This document shows, piece after piece, positions 32,469 through 41,217 of a stretch of DNA of 64,000 nucleotides. Origin of the DNA: Lentzea cavernae (GTDB lineage Bacteria; Actinomycetota; Actinomycetes; Mycobacteriales; Pseudonocardiaceae); contig NZ_BNAR01000014.1 of assembly GCF_014653695.1 (NCBI RefSeq), forward strand, positions 188,246-252,245. Reading direction: 5' to 3'. Numbering within the stretch: position 1 is the stretch's first letter; each line of letters opens with the position of its first letter. The notes under the pieces are model-generated. The model was not told where the DNA came from. It ran no database searches and saw nothing but the letters and a program-made list of their open reading frames with translations. A program made the translations under genes and the position numbers.

Positions 32469-33841
32469 CGCTCCGCCTGCGGCTGCTGCTCGCGTTCACC
32501 CTGCTCACGATCGTGACCGCCGCGGCCGTCGCCGGCGCCGGGTACGTGCGGGCGCGCGACGCGATCGTGCAGCGCGCCCAGGACAACGCCGTCATCGAGA
32601 CGACGAACCGCGTCGAACAGCTCTACCCGCTGCCCGCGCGCGCCGTGGACGCCGCCACCCTGGAACGCATCGCCGCCCGGACCTCCGGGCGTGAGGGCTC
32701 GGCCAGGGCGTATGGCAACGGGCTGTCCGCGGGCGGCATGGACCCGTCCGTGATCACCGCCGAACTGCGCTCCCTCGTCTCGTCCGGACGCGTCGGCTGG
32801 CAGCGCGTGTCGTACGCGGGCGCCGTGTGGCTCGTGGTCGGCATGCAGGTGCGGGTGACCTCAGGCGGCCCGTCGGGCATCGAGGTGTACGTGCTGCGGC
32901 CGTTCACGTCGGAGATCGAGTTCGTCGACGAGCTCGCGCGCAACGCGTGGCTCATCGGCGGCGCGGTGCTGGTCCTGGCCCTGGGACTGGGTTTCCTGGC
33001 CGCCCGCGGCGTGCTGCGCCCCGTGCGGGAGCTGCAGCTGGCGGCGTGGAAGCTCGGCCAGGGCGAGCTGTCCGCCCGCGTGCCGGTGCGCGGGCGCGAC
33101 GAACTGGCGTCCGTCGCGTCGACGTTCAACAGCACGGCCACCGCGCTCGAACACCACGTCGGCGAGCTGCGGCGGATGGAGTCGGACGCCCGGCGGTTCG
33201 TGGCGGACGTGTCGCACGAACTGCGCACGCCCCTGGCCGCGATGACGGCCGTGACCGACGTCCTCGACGCCGAGACCGCCTCCCTGCCCGGCGTGGCAGG
33301 ACAGGCCGCGCGACTGGTGAACCGGGAGACCCTGAACCTGACCAGGCTGGTGAACGACCTGATCGAGGTCACCCGCTTCGACTCGGGCACGGCGGCCCTG
33401 GCGCTCGACGACGTCGACGTGGCCGACGTGGTGCGCACCTGCCTGCGGATGCGCGGCTTCTCCGAGGTCTCCGCCTCCCTGCCCGACGGCGTGCGGGCCC
33501 GCCTGGACCCGCGGCGGCTGGACGTGATCGTGGCGAACCTGGTCGGCAACGCCCTGCGGCACGGCTCGCCGCCGGTGTCGCTGGTGCTGTCGGTGTCGGA
33601 GTCGTCGCTGGTGATCGAGGTCGCCGACTCGGGGCCCGGCTTGTCCGACGAGGTGCTCCCGCACGTGTTCGCGCGGTTCTACAAGGCCGACTCCGCTCGG
33701 GGGCGGTCGGAGGGGTCGGGGCTGGGGCTGGCGATCGCGTGGGAGAACGCGCGGCTGCACGGGGGGACGCTGGTGGCGGCGAACCGGCCTGGGGGTGGGG
33801 CGTTGTTCACGCTGCGGCTGCCGTTGGGCGGTGAGGCGTGA
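32465..33841 (+). CDS. Two-component sensor histidine kinase
   Basis: A 458-aa membrane kinase: TM1 at about 8-27, an extracellular sensor of about 130 residues, TM2 at about 161-180, HAMP (RGVLRPVRELQLAAWKL), the H-box VADVSHELRTPLAAM with phospho-His251, N-box NLVGNALRHG, G1 VADSGPGL and G2 EGSGLGLAIA. It starts with GTG overlapping the regulator stop and ends overlapping the lipoprotein start (GTGA both times). Cognate partners are the adjacent regulator and, probably as an extracytoplasmic modulator, the lipoprotein. Confidence 0.92.
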   Translation: MTLRLRLLLAFTLLTIVTAAAVAGAGYVRARDAIVQRAQDNAVIETTNRVEQLYPLPARAVDAATLERIAARTSGREGSARAYGNGLSAGGMDPSVITAELRSLVSSGRVGWQRVSYAGAVWLVVGMQVRVTSGGPSGIEVYVLRPFTSEIEFVDELARNAWLIGGAVLVLALGLGFLAARGVLRPVRELQLAAWKLGQGELSARVPVRGRDELASVASTFNSTATALEHHVGELRRMESDARRFVADVSHELRTPLAAMTAVTDVLDAETASLPGVAGQAARLVNRETLNLTRLVNDLIEVTRFDSGTAALALDDVDVADVVRTCLRMRGFSEVSASLPDGVRARLDPRRLDVIVANLVGNALRHGSPPVSLVLSVSESSLVIEVADSGPGLSDEVLPHVFARFYKADSARGRSEGSGLGLAIAWENARLHGGTLVAANRPGGGALFTLRLPLGGEA

Positions 33842-34644
33842 GGCCGGGAACTGTCGGTGCTGCCTGGGAGAATGGAATCAGGGGGACCCCTGGGAGGGGA
33901 CCCCTGCGCGAGCTTGCGCCGAGGGCGTTGCGTGCGCATGGGCTGGGACTTCGACGCGAGTGCGGAACAGGACTTGAGCGCGAGCGTGCACTGGGACCTG
34001 AGCGCGAGCGCGGGCCGGGTCTTCGACGCGAGCATGAACTGGGGCTTGCGCGCAGGCGTGCGCTGGAACCCGAGCACGAGCGTGCACAGAAACTCGAGCG
34101 CAAGCGTGCGTTGAGCCCTGAACGCGAGCGTGCACCGAAACCCGAGCAAGGGCGCAGGCTGGAACCCGAGCGCAAGCGTGCGCCCAGGGCGTTGCGCGAG
34201 CTCGGGCTGGCGGCGCTCGTCCTCGTCGTGCTCACCGCGTGCGGCATCCGCCCGACCGACCCGATCCCCGGCCTGGAAGCCCCCAGCGGCCCCGTCGAGA
34301 ACACCTCGCCGTCGCTCTTCTGGGTCCAGTCCAACGGCCGGGTGGTCCCGGTCGGCAGGCCGGAGGGCAGCCTGAGCGGGTTCGACGTCGTCGGCCTGCT
34401 CGCCCAGGGCCCGACCGGCGCCGAGCAGAACCGCGGCCTGTCCACCGAGGTGCCGTTCGACGCCGCGCCCGCCACGATCGACCGCGTCGCGAACGGTCTC
34501 GACGTGAACCTGTCGACCGACGTCTCGCAGCTCAGCGCTGCGGCTGTTCAGCAGATCGTGTGCACGTTGCTCGGGGTGCAGCCCGTCGGCTCGGTGAACC
34601 TGCGCGGGGGCGGGCGTTCGCTGGAGCTGCAGCAGTGCGCTTGA
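33838..34644 (+). CDS. GerMN-like lipoprotein with repeat-expanded N terminus
   Basis: A lipoprotein-type gene co-translated with the kinase (GTGA overlap). The C-terminal half matches the GerMN domain (LFWVQSNGRVVPVGR, LLAQGPTGAEQNRGLSTEVP), a fold also in LpqB and spore protein GerM. The signal-like segment ELGLAALVLVVLTACG contains a lipobox. Read from the GTG at 33838, about 118 residues precede it, most of them twelve 8-residue Arg/Glu-rich units coded by a 24-bp tandem repeat. So long a head is abnormal for a lipoprotein. An in-frame TTG at 34192 would give a normal signal peptide (MRELGLAAL...), but its ribosome binding site is poor. I keep the coupled GTG with this doubt. Confidence 0.65.
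   Translation: MRPGTVGAAWENGIRGTPGRGPLRELAPRALRAHGLGLRRECGTGLERERALGPERERGPGLRREHELGLARRRALEPEHERAQKLERKRALSPERERAPKPEQGRRLEPERKRAPRALRELGLAALVLVVLTACGIRPTDPIPGLEAPSGPVENTSPSLFWVQSNGRVVPVGRPEGSLSGFDVVGLLAQGPTGAEQNRGLSTEVPFDAAPATIDRVANGLDVNLSTDVSQLSAAAVQQIVCTLLGVQPVGSVNLRGGGRSLELQQCA
33904..34191 (+). repeat. 24-bp tandem repeat, 12 units
   Basis: Twelve consecutive, degenerate 24-bp units (the clearest nine from 33976) inside the 5' part of the lipoprotein gene. A typical unit reads GAGCGCGAGCGTGCACTGGG plus four bases and encodes ERERALGP-like octapeptides. The first unit and the last unit, with the DNA after each, are alike (CCGAGGGCGTTGCG and CCCAGGGCGTTGCG), so the array expanded from the DNA coding the signal-peptide n-region. 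The period is a multiple of three, so copy-number changes keep the frame. Confidence 0.9.
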
Positions 34645-34652
34645 ATCGGGTC

Positions 34653-35585
34653 GTGCACATCTACTCCATCCCGATGCGAGCCCGGTTCCGCGGCATCACC
34701 CGGCGGACCGGTCTGCTGTTCGAAGGACCTGCCGGGTGGGGCGAGTTCTGCCCGTTCGAGGAGTACGACGACGCCGAGGCCGCGGCCTGGCTCGCGTGCG
34801 CCCTGGAGGCGGCGAACGACGGCTGGCCGGCGCCGGTCCGGTCGCGGGTCCCGGTCAACTGCACCGTGCCGGTGGTCAGCGCCGAGCGGGCGCACGAGAT
34901 CGTGGCGCGCTCCGGCTGTTCGACGGCCAAGGTGAAGGTCGCCGAGTCGACGCTGGCGGAGGACTGCGCCCGCCTGGAAGCGGTGCGGGACGCGCTGGGG
35001 CCGAACGGGTTCGTGCGGGTCGACGCGAACATGCTGTGGGACGTCGACACGGCCGTCGCGGCGATCAGGGCCATGGACAAGGCCGCCGGCGGACTCCAGT
35101 ACGTGGAACAGCCGTGTCACACCCTGGACGAGCTCGCGGCGGTGCGGCGCAGGGTGAACGTGCCGATCGCGGCGGACGAGTCGATCCGCAAGGCCGACGA
35201 CCCGCTGAAGGTGGCCGTGTCCGGTGCCGCGGACATCGCGGTGATCAAGGTGGCGCCGCTGGGCGGGGTGAGGAAGGCGCTGGAGGTGGCCGAGGCGTGC
35301 GGGCTGCCGTGCGTGGTGTCGTCGGCGTTGGAGACCTCAGTCGGGATGGCGGCCGGGGTGGCCCTCGCCGCCGCGTTGCCCGAGCTCGACTACGCGTGCG
35401 GGCTGGCCACGTTGCAGCTGCTGGACGGGGACGTCACGAGCGACTCGCTCACGCCCGTGGACGGGTACCTGCCGGTGCTCACCAAGGCACCCGTGCCGGA
35501 CCGCGTCGAGGAGTTCGTGAACGATGTGATCACGGAGTCCTGGATTAATCGGTACGACAGGGTGCTGAGCGAACTCAGTCGATGA
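34653..35585 (+). CDS. menC: o-Succinylbenzoate synthase
   Basis: An enolase-superfamily enzyme of menaquinone synthesis, dehydrating SHCHC to o-succinylbenzoate; 310 aa. Catalytic landmarks: the KxK lysines in AKVKV, metal ligands in VRVDAN, YVEQP and AADES, and the opposite lysine in VIKVAPLGG. A GTG at 34653 starts it 8 bp after the lipoprotein gene; a TTG overlapping that stop is an alternative. No other men gene is in the window. Its end overlaps the Uma2 gene by 11 bp. Some close relatives are N-acylamino-acid racemases; the actinobacterial context favours MenC. Confidence 0.85.
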   Translation: MHIYSIPMRARFRGITRRTGLLFEGPAGWGEFCPFEEYDDAEAAAWLACALEAANDGWPAPVRSRVPVNCTVPVVSAERAHEIVARSGCSTAKVKVAESTLAEDCARLEAVRDALGPNGFVRVDANMLWDVDTAVAAIRAMDKAAGGLQYVEQPCHTLDELAAVRRRVNVPIAADESIRKADDPLKVAVSGAADIAVIKVAPLGGVRKALEVAEACGLPCVVSSALETSVGMAAGVALAAALPELDYACGLATLQLLDGDVTSDSLTPVDGYLPVLTKAPVPDRVEEFVNDVITESWINRYDRVLSELSR

Positions 35586-36180
35586 GTCGATCCACCTGGA
35601 TCTTCAACGGGAACGGCTCGACCGCCTCGTAGATCCTGGTTTCGGCGGGCCCCTCCTGATAGCCGAACTCTCCGGCCAGGTGCATCGGGGCCAGTGAGAC
35701 CGGCTCGTCGAGGTCGATGATCCAGTAGAACGGAATGCCCGCCCACGCGTATTCGTCACGCTTGGCGCGGTAGTCGATGTTCCGCGAACTCGGCGAAAGC
35801 ACCTCCACGGCGAGCACGACTTCTGAAGCCCTGAGGAGACCGCCCTCAGCTTTTCGCCGCTTGAGGCCACTGCGTCGCACGACGATCAGATCCGGGCGTC
35901 GAACGAAGCCGGGTCTACCTGGGTCGACCAGTTCCAGGTTCACATCCATGTCCTGGATCACCTCGAGGTCAACGGGCAGTTGGCTGGAGAGCTGTGTGGC
36001 CAACCTGAAGTGGGCCACGTTGTGTTCGGGGATGGGGCTGGGGGACATGATCAGACGGCCGTTCACCAATTCTGTATAGCCGTCTTCGGTTTCTCCGAGC
36101 GCGGCGTACTGAGCAACGGTCATCGGACCCGCTGCAACAGCAAGCAGACGCCTCGGAGGCCTATCAGGTAGTGCGGTCAC
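35575..36180 (-). CDS. Uma2-family restriction-endonuclease-fold protein (DUF820)
   Basis: A 201-aa protein of the Uma2/DUF820 family, common in actinobacteria and cyanobacteria, with a PD-(D/E)xK-like core: the metal-site aspartate in RRPDLIVVRR, then VEVLSPSSRNIDYRAKRDEYAWAGI and YWIIDLDE. The fold predicts a nuclease, but no member has a settled role; many lie near mobile DNA. The GTG at 36180 is chosen because GAAGGAG lies 5 nt ahead; a GTG 8 codons upstream would put that ribosome binding site inside the gene. Confidence 0.8.
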   Translation of the reverse strand: MTALPDRPPRRLLAVAAGPMTVAQYAALGETEDGYTELVNGRLIMSPSPIPEHNVAHFRLATQLSSQLPVDLEVIQDMDVNLELVDPGRPGFVRRPDLIVVRRSGLKRRKAEGGLLRASEVVLAVEVLSPSSRNIDYRAKRDEYAWAGIPFYWIIDLDEPVSLAPMHLAGEFGYQEGPAETRIYEAVEPFPLKIQVDRLID

Positions 36181-36258
36181 CGCGTCTCCTTCCGTCTCCT
36201 CCACCGTCGCACATGGAGGAGCTCCAATCCCGGACGCAATTACACACCTTCAAGCGAT

Positions 36259-37350
36259 CTAGGGCTTGCCGCGCTTCAACCCCTGCTCGGCCGCCCCCAT
36301 GCTGAACACGATCCCCTCGGTCCGGTTGATCGCCTCGGTCCGCCGCGCGGACGCCGGCACCCGAGTCAGGTCGACCAGCCGGATCGGCGGCCCCAGCTCC
36401 ACCAGCGTGGGCGTGTAGGAGGCCTCCACGACGGACCACCCGGAGGGCCCCTGCTCGAACTTGAACCGGGCGATCGCCCCCTCCTCGGTCACGCCGCGGG
36501 GCTCGGCGTGCCGGGCGACCTCGTTGCCCAGCCCGTAGGCGACCCACTTGCCGCCGATCTTCTCGAACGGCTGCACCACGTGCACGTGCGTCCCGATGAT
36601 CAGGTCCAGGGCCGGGTCGGCGAGCAGCTGCCGGGCCAGGGCCTTCTGGTCCGCGGTGGCCTCGTGCTGGTACTCGTTGCCCCACTGCACGGACAGCACG
36701 ACGACCTCGGCGCCGGCGGCACGGGCGGCGCGGGCGTCGGCGAGGATCTTGTCGGCGTTGATCTGGTTCGCGCGCCACGGCTGGGGCAGCGGGATGCCGT
36801 TGAAGCCGTAGGTGAAGGACAGCTGGGCGACGCGAACGCCACCGGCGTCGAGGATCAGCGGTGCCGCCGCCTCCTCCTGCGTGCGGAACGAGCCGGTGTG
36901 CTTCAGGCCGACGGCGTCCATCGCGTCCAGCGTCGTGGTGATGGCCGAGGCACCGCGGTCCAGCGTGTGGTTCGAGGCGGTCGAGCACGAGTCGTAGCCC
37001 ACGTCGACCAGGCCCTTCGCCACCTCCGGCGGTGCCAGGAAGGCCGGGTAGCCGAAGAACGGGCCCTCCTTGGGGCCCAGCGGCACCTCGAGGTGGCACA
37101 GGGAGAGATCGGCCTTCAGGGTGTCGCGGATGCCCGAGAACAACGGCAGGAAGTCGCGGCCGGCCGGTCCCCCGTCGGCGACGGCCTGGTCGGTCAGCGC
37201 CGGGTGGATCAGGACGTCACCACCGGCGGTCAGCACGAACGAACGCGGTGGTGGCGGGCCTGAGGAGCTGGGCGCGGGCACGGGGGTCGCCGAGGTGACC
37301 ACCACGGGCGAGCCGGTGCACGCGGACAGCAAAAGGCCGGTGGCCAGCAC
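36259..37350 (-). CDS. CapA-family (PGA_cap) metallophosphatase-like lipoprotein
   Basis: A 363-aa protein of the CapA/PgsA family: GGDVLIH at the start of the domain, TASNHTLDRG (NH motif), VVLSVQWGNEYQ and IIGTHVHVVQPFE, which are the calcineurin-like metal-site motifs. It has a lipobox (LLSAC), but from the GTG at 37350 the signal peptide lacks the usual basic start. A CTG at 37380, whose CTGA overlaps the coxG stop, would give MRRGVRWPAFVLATGLLLSAC, a textbook lipoprotein signal; the start is therefore doubtful. It ends the cox operon. A role in polyglutamate or cell-wall chemistry is by family only. Confidence 0.8.
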   Translation of the reverse strand: MLATGLLLSACTGSPVVVTSATPVPAPSSSGPPPPRSFVLTAGGDVLIHPALTDQAVADGGPAGRDFLPLFSGIRDTLKADLSLCHLEVPLGPKEGPFFGYPAFLAPPEVAKGLVDVGYDSCSTASNHTLDRGASAITTTLDAMDAVGLKHTGSFRTQEEAAAPLILDAGGVRVAQLSFTYGFNGIPLPQPWRANQINADKILADARAARAAGAEVVVLSVQWGNEYQHEATADQKALARQLLADPALDLIIGTHVHVVQPFEKIGGKWVAYGLGNEVARHAEPRGVTEEGAIARFKFEQGPSGWSVVEASYTPTLVELGPPIRLVDLTRVPASARRTEAINRTEGIVFSMGAAEQGLKRGKP

Positions 37351-37376
37351 GAATGCCGGCCACCGGACCCCACGCC

Positions 37377-37973
37377 TCAGCGCTGCCGCCTGCGTCGCAC
37401 GACCACGAAGAGCACGACCGCCAGCGCTGCGGCCGCGATCGGCAGCACGCGCTTCAACACCGGCACGCCTGCCGTGTCGATCAGGTCGATCGGCTCGTCG
37501 GGGACCACTCGGAGATGCTGCTGTTGCGCCACCTCGTCAGGATCCACTGATCTCAGCGTGCTCGCCAGGCATTCCGCGAACTGGCCGACGAGCTTGCCGC
37601 TGACCTCGGAGATCAGGCCGCGACCGAGTTGGGCCGGACGGCCCGTGATCGCCAGGTCGGTCTCGACCACCACCTCGTCCCCCACCTGGAAGGTCACCAG
37701 GGCCGACGCCGTGCCGTTGCCGCGGGTGTCCTTGCCCGCGGCCTTCATGACGGCGCGGCGCAGCACCGGGTCGACCTCGACGAACTCGCCGCTGCCCCGG
37801 TACAGCAGCTGCACCGGGCCGAGCTTGACCTTCACCTCCCCGCTGAACGTCTTGCCGTCCACCGAGGTCAGCGTGGCGCCGGGCAGGCACGGCGCCACCC
37901 GTTCGGGGTCGAGCAGCGCCTCCCACACCTCCTCGGCGGGCGCCGGTGACGGGAACGAATGCGTCAACTTCAT
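37377..37973 (-). CDS. coxG: CoxG-like SRPBCC protein
   Basis: A 198-aa START/SRPBCC-fold protein (MKLTHSFPSPAPAEEVWEAL, CLPGATL, GPVQLLYRGSGEF) with a C-terminal membrane helix (about 173-192) and a basic tail RRRRQR. CoxG anchors CO dehydrogenase to the membrane in Oligotropha as I recall; the C-terminal helix fits that role. Its ATG overlaps the coxM stop (ATGA). The downstream CapA-like gene is translated from the overlap or just after it. Confidence 0.82.
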   Translation of the reverse strand: MKLTHSFPSPAPAEEVWEALLDPERVAPCLPGATLTSVDGKTFSGEVKVKLGPVQLLYRGSGEFVEVDPVLRRAVMKAAGKDTRGNGTASALVTFQVGDEVVVETDLAITGRPAQLGRGLISEVSGKLVGQFAECLASTLRSVDPDEVAQQQHLRVVPDEPIDLIDTAGVPVLKRVLPIAAAALAVVLFVVVRRRRQR

Positions 37974-38794
37974 CCCGCGACCGCCGCCGTCAACGCACGT
38001 CCGGTCAGCACTCGCGCCAGGTTGTCCTTGTAGCCGTCACCCGTGGACGCCCGCAGAGCCGCCTCGGAGATCACCGAGGCCGAGGGCTCCTGCCCGACCA
38101 GGGCGGCTTCCACGTCCACCGCCCGCACCGGCCCGGACCCCACGTTCGTGAGGCCCACACGGGCGGCGGAGATGGCGCCGTCACGCACCTGCACGGCCGC
38201 CGCGACGGCGACGATCGACCACGCCTGCGCGACCCGGTTGAGCTTCTCGTAGTGCGCGCTCCAGCCCGTGTGCTTCGGCACCCGGACGTCGAGCAGGATC
38301 TCGTCGGGGGCCAGCGCCGTCGTGAAGTAGTCGACGAAGAACTCCGACGCGGGCACCTCACGCCGTCCACCAGGACCGGCGATGATCATCACGGCGTCCA
38401 GCGCCAGCGCGGGTGCCAGCAGGTCGCCTGCCGGGTCCGCGTGGCACAGCGAGCCGCCGAACGTGCCGCGGTGCCGGATCTGCGGGTCCGCGATGGTGTC
38501 CGTGACCAGCTTCAACAACAACGCGTGGTCGTGGACCAGGTGATCGCGCTGCACCTCGTAATGCGTGGTCATGGCACCGATCAGCAACGAGTCGCCGTCG
38601 TCGCGCACGCCCGTCAGCTCGGTCAGCCCACCGATGTCGATCAACGCCGTCGGTGCGGCCAGTCGCATCCGCAGCACCGGCACGAGCGACTGCCCGCCCG
38701 CGATGACCTTGGCGTCCTCGCCCTCCTCCGCGAGCATCCGCACGGCTTCGTCCACACTGGACGGGAACAGGTACTTGAACTCCGCCGGGATCAC
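37970..38794 (-). CDS. coxM: CoxM-like FAD-binding subunit of molybdenum hydroxylase
   Basis: A 274-aa FAD subunit, equivalent to CoxM/CutM. The FAD-binding segments are VIAGGQSLVP and RHRGTFGGSLCHADPAGD, and the C-terminal domain is of the CO-dehydrogenase flavoprotein type. It passes electrons from the Fe-S subunit to quinone or another acceptor. The GTG at 38794 overlaps the coxL stop (GTGA) and follows GGAGG; its stop overlaps the coxG start. Confidence 0.9.
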   Translation of the reverse strand: MIPAEFKYLFPSSVDEAVRMLAEEGEDAKVIAGGQSLVPVLRMRLAAPTALIDIGGLTELTGVRDDGDSLLIGAMTTHYEVQRDHLVHDHALLLKLVTDTIADPQIRHRGTFGGSLCHADPAGDLLAPALALDAVMIIAGPGGRREVPASEFFVDYFTTALAPDEILLDVRVPKHTGWSAHYEKLNRVAQAWSIVAVAAAVQVRDGAISAARVGLTNVGSGPVRAVDVEAALVGQEPSASVISEAALRASTGDGYKDNLARVLTGRALTAAVAG

Positions 38795-41217
38795 GACTGT
38801 CCTCCCTGCGCGTCGATAGAACCGAGCCCGCCCGCGGCCACTTCGCCGGCACCTTCGTCCGGACGGCCCTGCAACGCGGTCCACACGCGTTCCGGCGACA
38901 TCGGCATCTCGATGTCCCGCACGCCCAGGTGCCGCACGGCGTCCAGCACGCTGTTCACCACCGCCGGTGTCGAGGCGATCGTGCCCGCCTCGCCGACTCC
39001 CTTGGCGCCCAACGGGTTCGACGTCGCCGGGGTCGTCGTGCGGTCGGTGAGGAACGCGGGCAGGTCGGCCGCCGAAGGCACGAGGTAGTCGGCGAACGTC
39101 GCCGACGTCAGCGTGCCCATCTCGTCGTGCGTGGCCTCTTCGTACAACGCCTGCGCGATGCCCTGAGCGAGTCCACCGTGCACCTGACCGTCGACGATCA
39201 ACGGGTTCACGACCGTGCCGACGTCGTCCACGGCCACGTACCGCACGATCTTGACCATGCCCGTCTCGGTGTCGACTTCGGTTGCACACAAATGGGTTCC
39301 GTGCGGGTACGAGAAGTTGTCCGGGTCGAACGTGGCGTCGGCGTCCATGCCGGGTTCCATGCCCTCGGGCAGGTCGTGCGCGACGTGCGCGGCCAGCACC
39401 ACGTCACCCAGCGCACGCACCGTCGACGTGCCACGGACGGAGAACGAGCCGGAAGCGAACTCCACGTCCGCCTCGTCGCACTCCATCATGTGCGCGGCCA
39501 GCGTCCGCGCCTTCGCGAGCACCTTGTCCGCGGCCTGCACCAGGGCCGTGCCACCGACCGCCAGCGAACGCGACCCGTAGCTGTCCATGCCCTTGTGCGA
39601 CGTCGCCGTGTCGCCGTGCAGCACCTCGATGTCCTCGAACGGGACCCCGAGCCGGTCGGCGACGATCTGCGACCACACCGTCTCGTGGCCCTGCCCGTGC
39701 GGCGAGGTCCCGGTGATCACCTCGACCTTGCCGGTGGGCAGCATGCGGATCGACGCGGTCTCCCACCCGCCCGCGCCGTAACGCAACGCGCCCAGCACCC
39801 GTGACGGCGCGAGGCCGCACATCTCGGTGTACGTGGAGATCCCGATGCCGAGCTGCACGGTGGAACCGTCCGCACGACGACGGGCCTGCTCCTCACGCAT
39901 GTCGTCGTACCCGAACAACTCCATCGCACGAGCCGTGGCGGCCTCGTAGTTGCCGGAGTCGTAGGTGAGCCCGGCGACCGTGGTGAACGGGAACTCCTCG
40001 TGCTTGATCCAGTTCTTCTCGCGGATCTTCATCGGCTCGATGTCCAGCTCGACCGCGAGTTCGTCCATCATCCGCTCGATCGCGAACGTGGCCTCGGGCC
40101 GTCCGGCACCGCGATAGGCGTCGGTCGGCACCTTGTTCGTGAAGACGTTCGTGCACACGAACCGGTAGGCGGCGAACTTGTAGATCGAGTTGAACATGAA
40201 CGCGCCCAGGATCGGCACACCCGGCGTGACCAGGCGCAGGTAGGCGCCCATGTCGGCGAGCAGCTCGACCTTGAGGCCGGTCACGGTGCCGTCGCGGCGG
40301 GCGGCCAGCGTGATCTTCTGCAGCTGGTCGCGGCCGTGGTGCGCGGACAGCATCGACTCGGTGCGCGTCTCCGTCCACTTGACCGGGCGGCCCATCCTGC
40401 GGGCGACCAGCAGGCACAGCAGCTCCTCCGGCGTGACCTGGAGCTTGCCGCCGAACCCACCACCGACGTCCGGCGCGATCACGCGGAGCTTGCTCTCGGA
40501 GATGCCCGTGACGGCCGACAGCATCCACCGCAGGATGTGCGGGATCTGCGTCGCCGACCAAACCGTGAACATGCCCGCGCTCGAGTCCACGACGACCGAC
40601 CGCGGTTCCATGAACGCCGGGATCAGCCGCTGCTGCCGGAACGTCCGCTCGATCACGACCTCGGCGGCCGCGATCTCGGCCTCGACGTCGGTCCCCGCGC
40701 CCGCCTCGGCGGAGTCGAAGATCCACGTCGCGCTCTTGTTCGTGCCGAGGTCCGGGTGCACGAGGTCGTTGTCCCGCAAGGCTACTTCCAGGTCGAGCAC
40801 GACCGGGAGGTCCTCGTAGTCGACGTCGATCGCCTCCAGCGCGTCCGCGGCGTGGTAGGCGCTGTCGGCGATCACGAGGGCGACGGCCTCGCCGGCGAAG
40901 TTGACCTGGTCGACGGCCAGCGCGGGCGCGGGCGGCGACTTCATGTCCTCGGTGATCGGCCAGGCGCAGGGCAGGGAGCCCTGCTCGGCGGCGAGGTCCT
41001 CACCGGTCAGCACCACCGCGACACCGGGCATCGACGTCGCGCGGCTGACGTCGATGTTCGTGATGCGGGCGTGCGCGACGGGACTGCGCAGCACGGCCAT
41101 GTGCAGCATGCCGGTCAGCTGCAGGTTGTCCGTCCACCTGGTCTGGCCGGTGATCAGGCGCGCGTCCTCCTTGCGGAGCCGGGCCTTCCCGACCTCCGGC
41201 TCGGCTGTGGCGGTCAT
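38791..41217 (-). CDS. coxL: CoxL-like molybdopterin-binding large subunit, form II
   Basis: An 808-aa molybdenum hydroxylase subunit of the xanthine oxidase family. The Mo-cofactor loops are visible (GGGFGGKLQ, the SPHGQGHET loop, and the C-terminal GVGEAGT carrying the catalytic glutamate). The active-site loop is AYRGAGRPE at 367-375, the form II signature; true CO dehydrogenases (form I) have AYRCSFR with the Cu-binding cysteine. Hence aerobic CO oxidation should not be assumed; the substrate may be another aldehyde or heterocycle. The ATG at 41217 overlaps the coxS stop. Electron flow is CoxL to CoxS to CoxM. Confidence 0.92.
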   Translation of the reverse strand: MTATAEPEVGKARLRKEDARLITGQTRWTDNLQLTGMLHMAVLRSPVAHARITNIDVSRATSMPGVAVVLTGEDLAAEQGSLPCAWPITEDMKSPPAPALAVDQVNFAGEAVALVIADSAYHAADALEAIDVDYEDLPVVLDLEVALRDNDLVHPDLGTNKSATWIFDSAEAGAGTDVEAEIAAAEVVIERTFRQQRLIPAFMEPRSVVVDSSAGMFTVWSATQIPHILRWMLSAVTGISESKLRVIAPDVGGGFGGKLQVTPEELLCLLVARRMGRPVKWTETRTESMLSAHHGRDQLQKITLAARRDGTVTGLKVELLADMGAYLRLVTPGVPILGAFMFNSIYKFAAYRFVCTNVFTNKVPTDAYRGAGRPEATFAIERMMDELAVELDIEPMKIREKNWIKHEEFPFTTVAGLTYDSGNYEAATARAMELFGYDDMREEQARRRADGSTVQLGIGISTYTEMCGLAPSRVLGALRYGAGGWETASIRMLPTGKVEVITGTSPHGQGHETVWSQIVADRLGVPFEDIEVLHGDTATSHKGMDSYGSRSLAVGGTALVQAADKVLAKARTLAAHMMECDEADVEFASGSFSVRGTSTVRALGDVVLAAHVAHDLPEGMEPGMDADATFDPDNFSYPHGTHLCATEVDTETGMVKIVRYVAVDDVGTVVNPLIVDGQVHGGLAQGIAQALYEEATHDEMGTLTSATFADYLVPSAADLPAFLTDRTTTPATSNPLGAKGVGEAGTIASTPAVVNSVLDAVRHLGVRDIEMPMSPERVWTALQGRPDEGAGEVAAGGLGSIDAQGGQS

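Noticed and set aside
38791..41217. Genuine carbon monoxide dehydrogenase (form I CoxL)
   Set aside because: The active-site loop is AYRGAGR, the form II signature, lacking the copper-binding cysteine of AYRCSFR.
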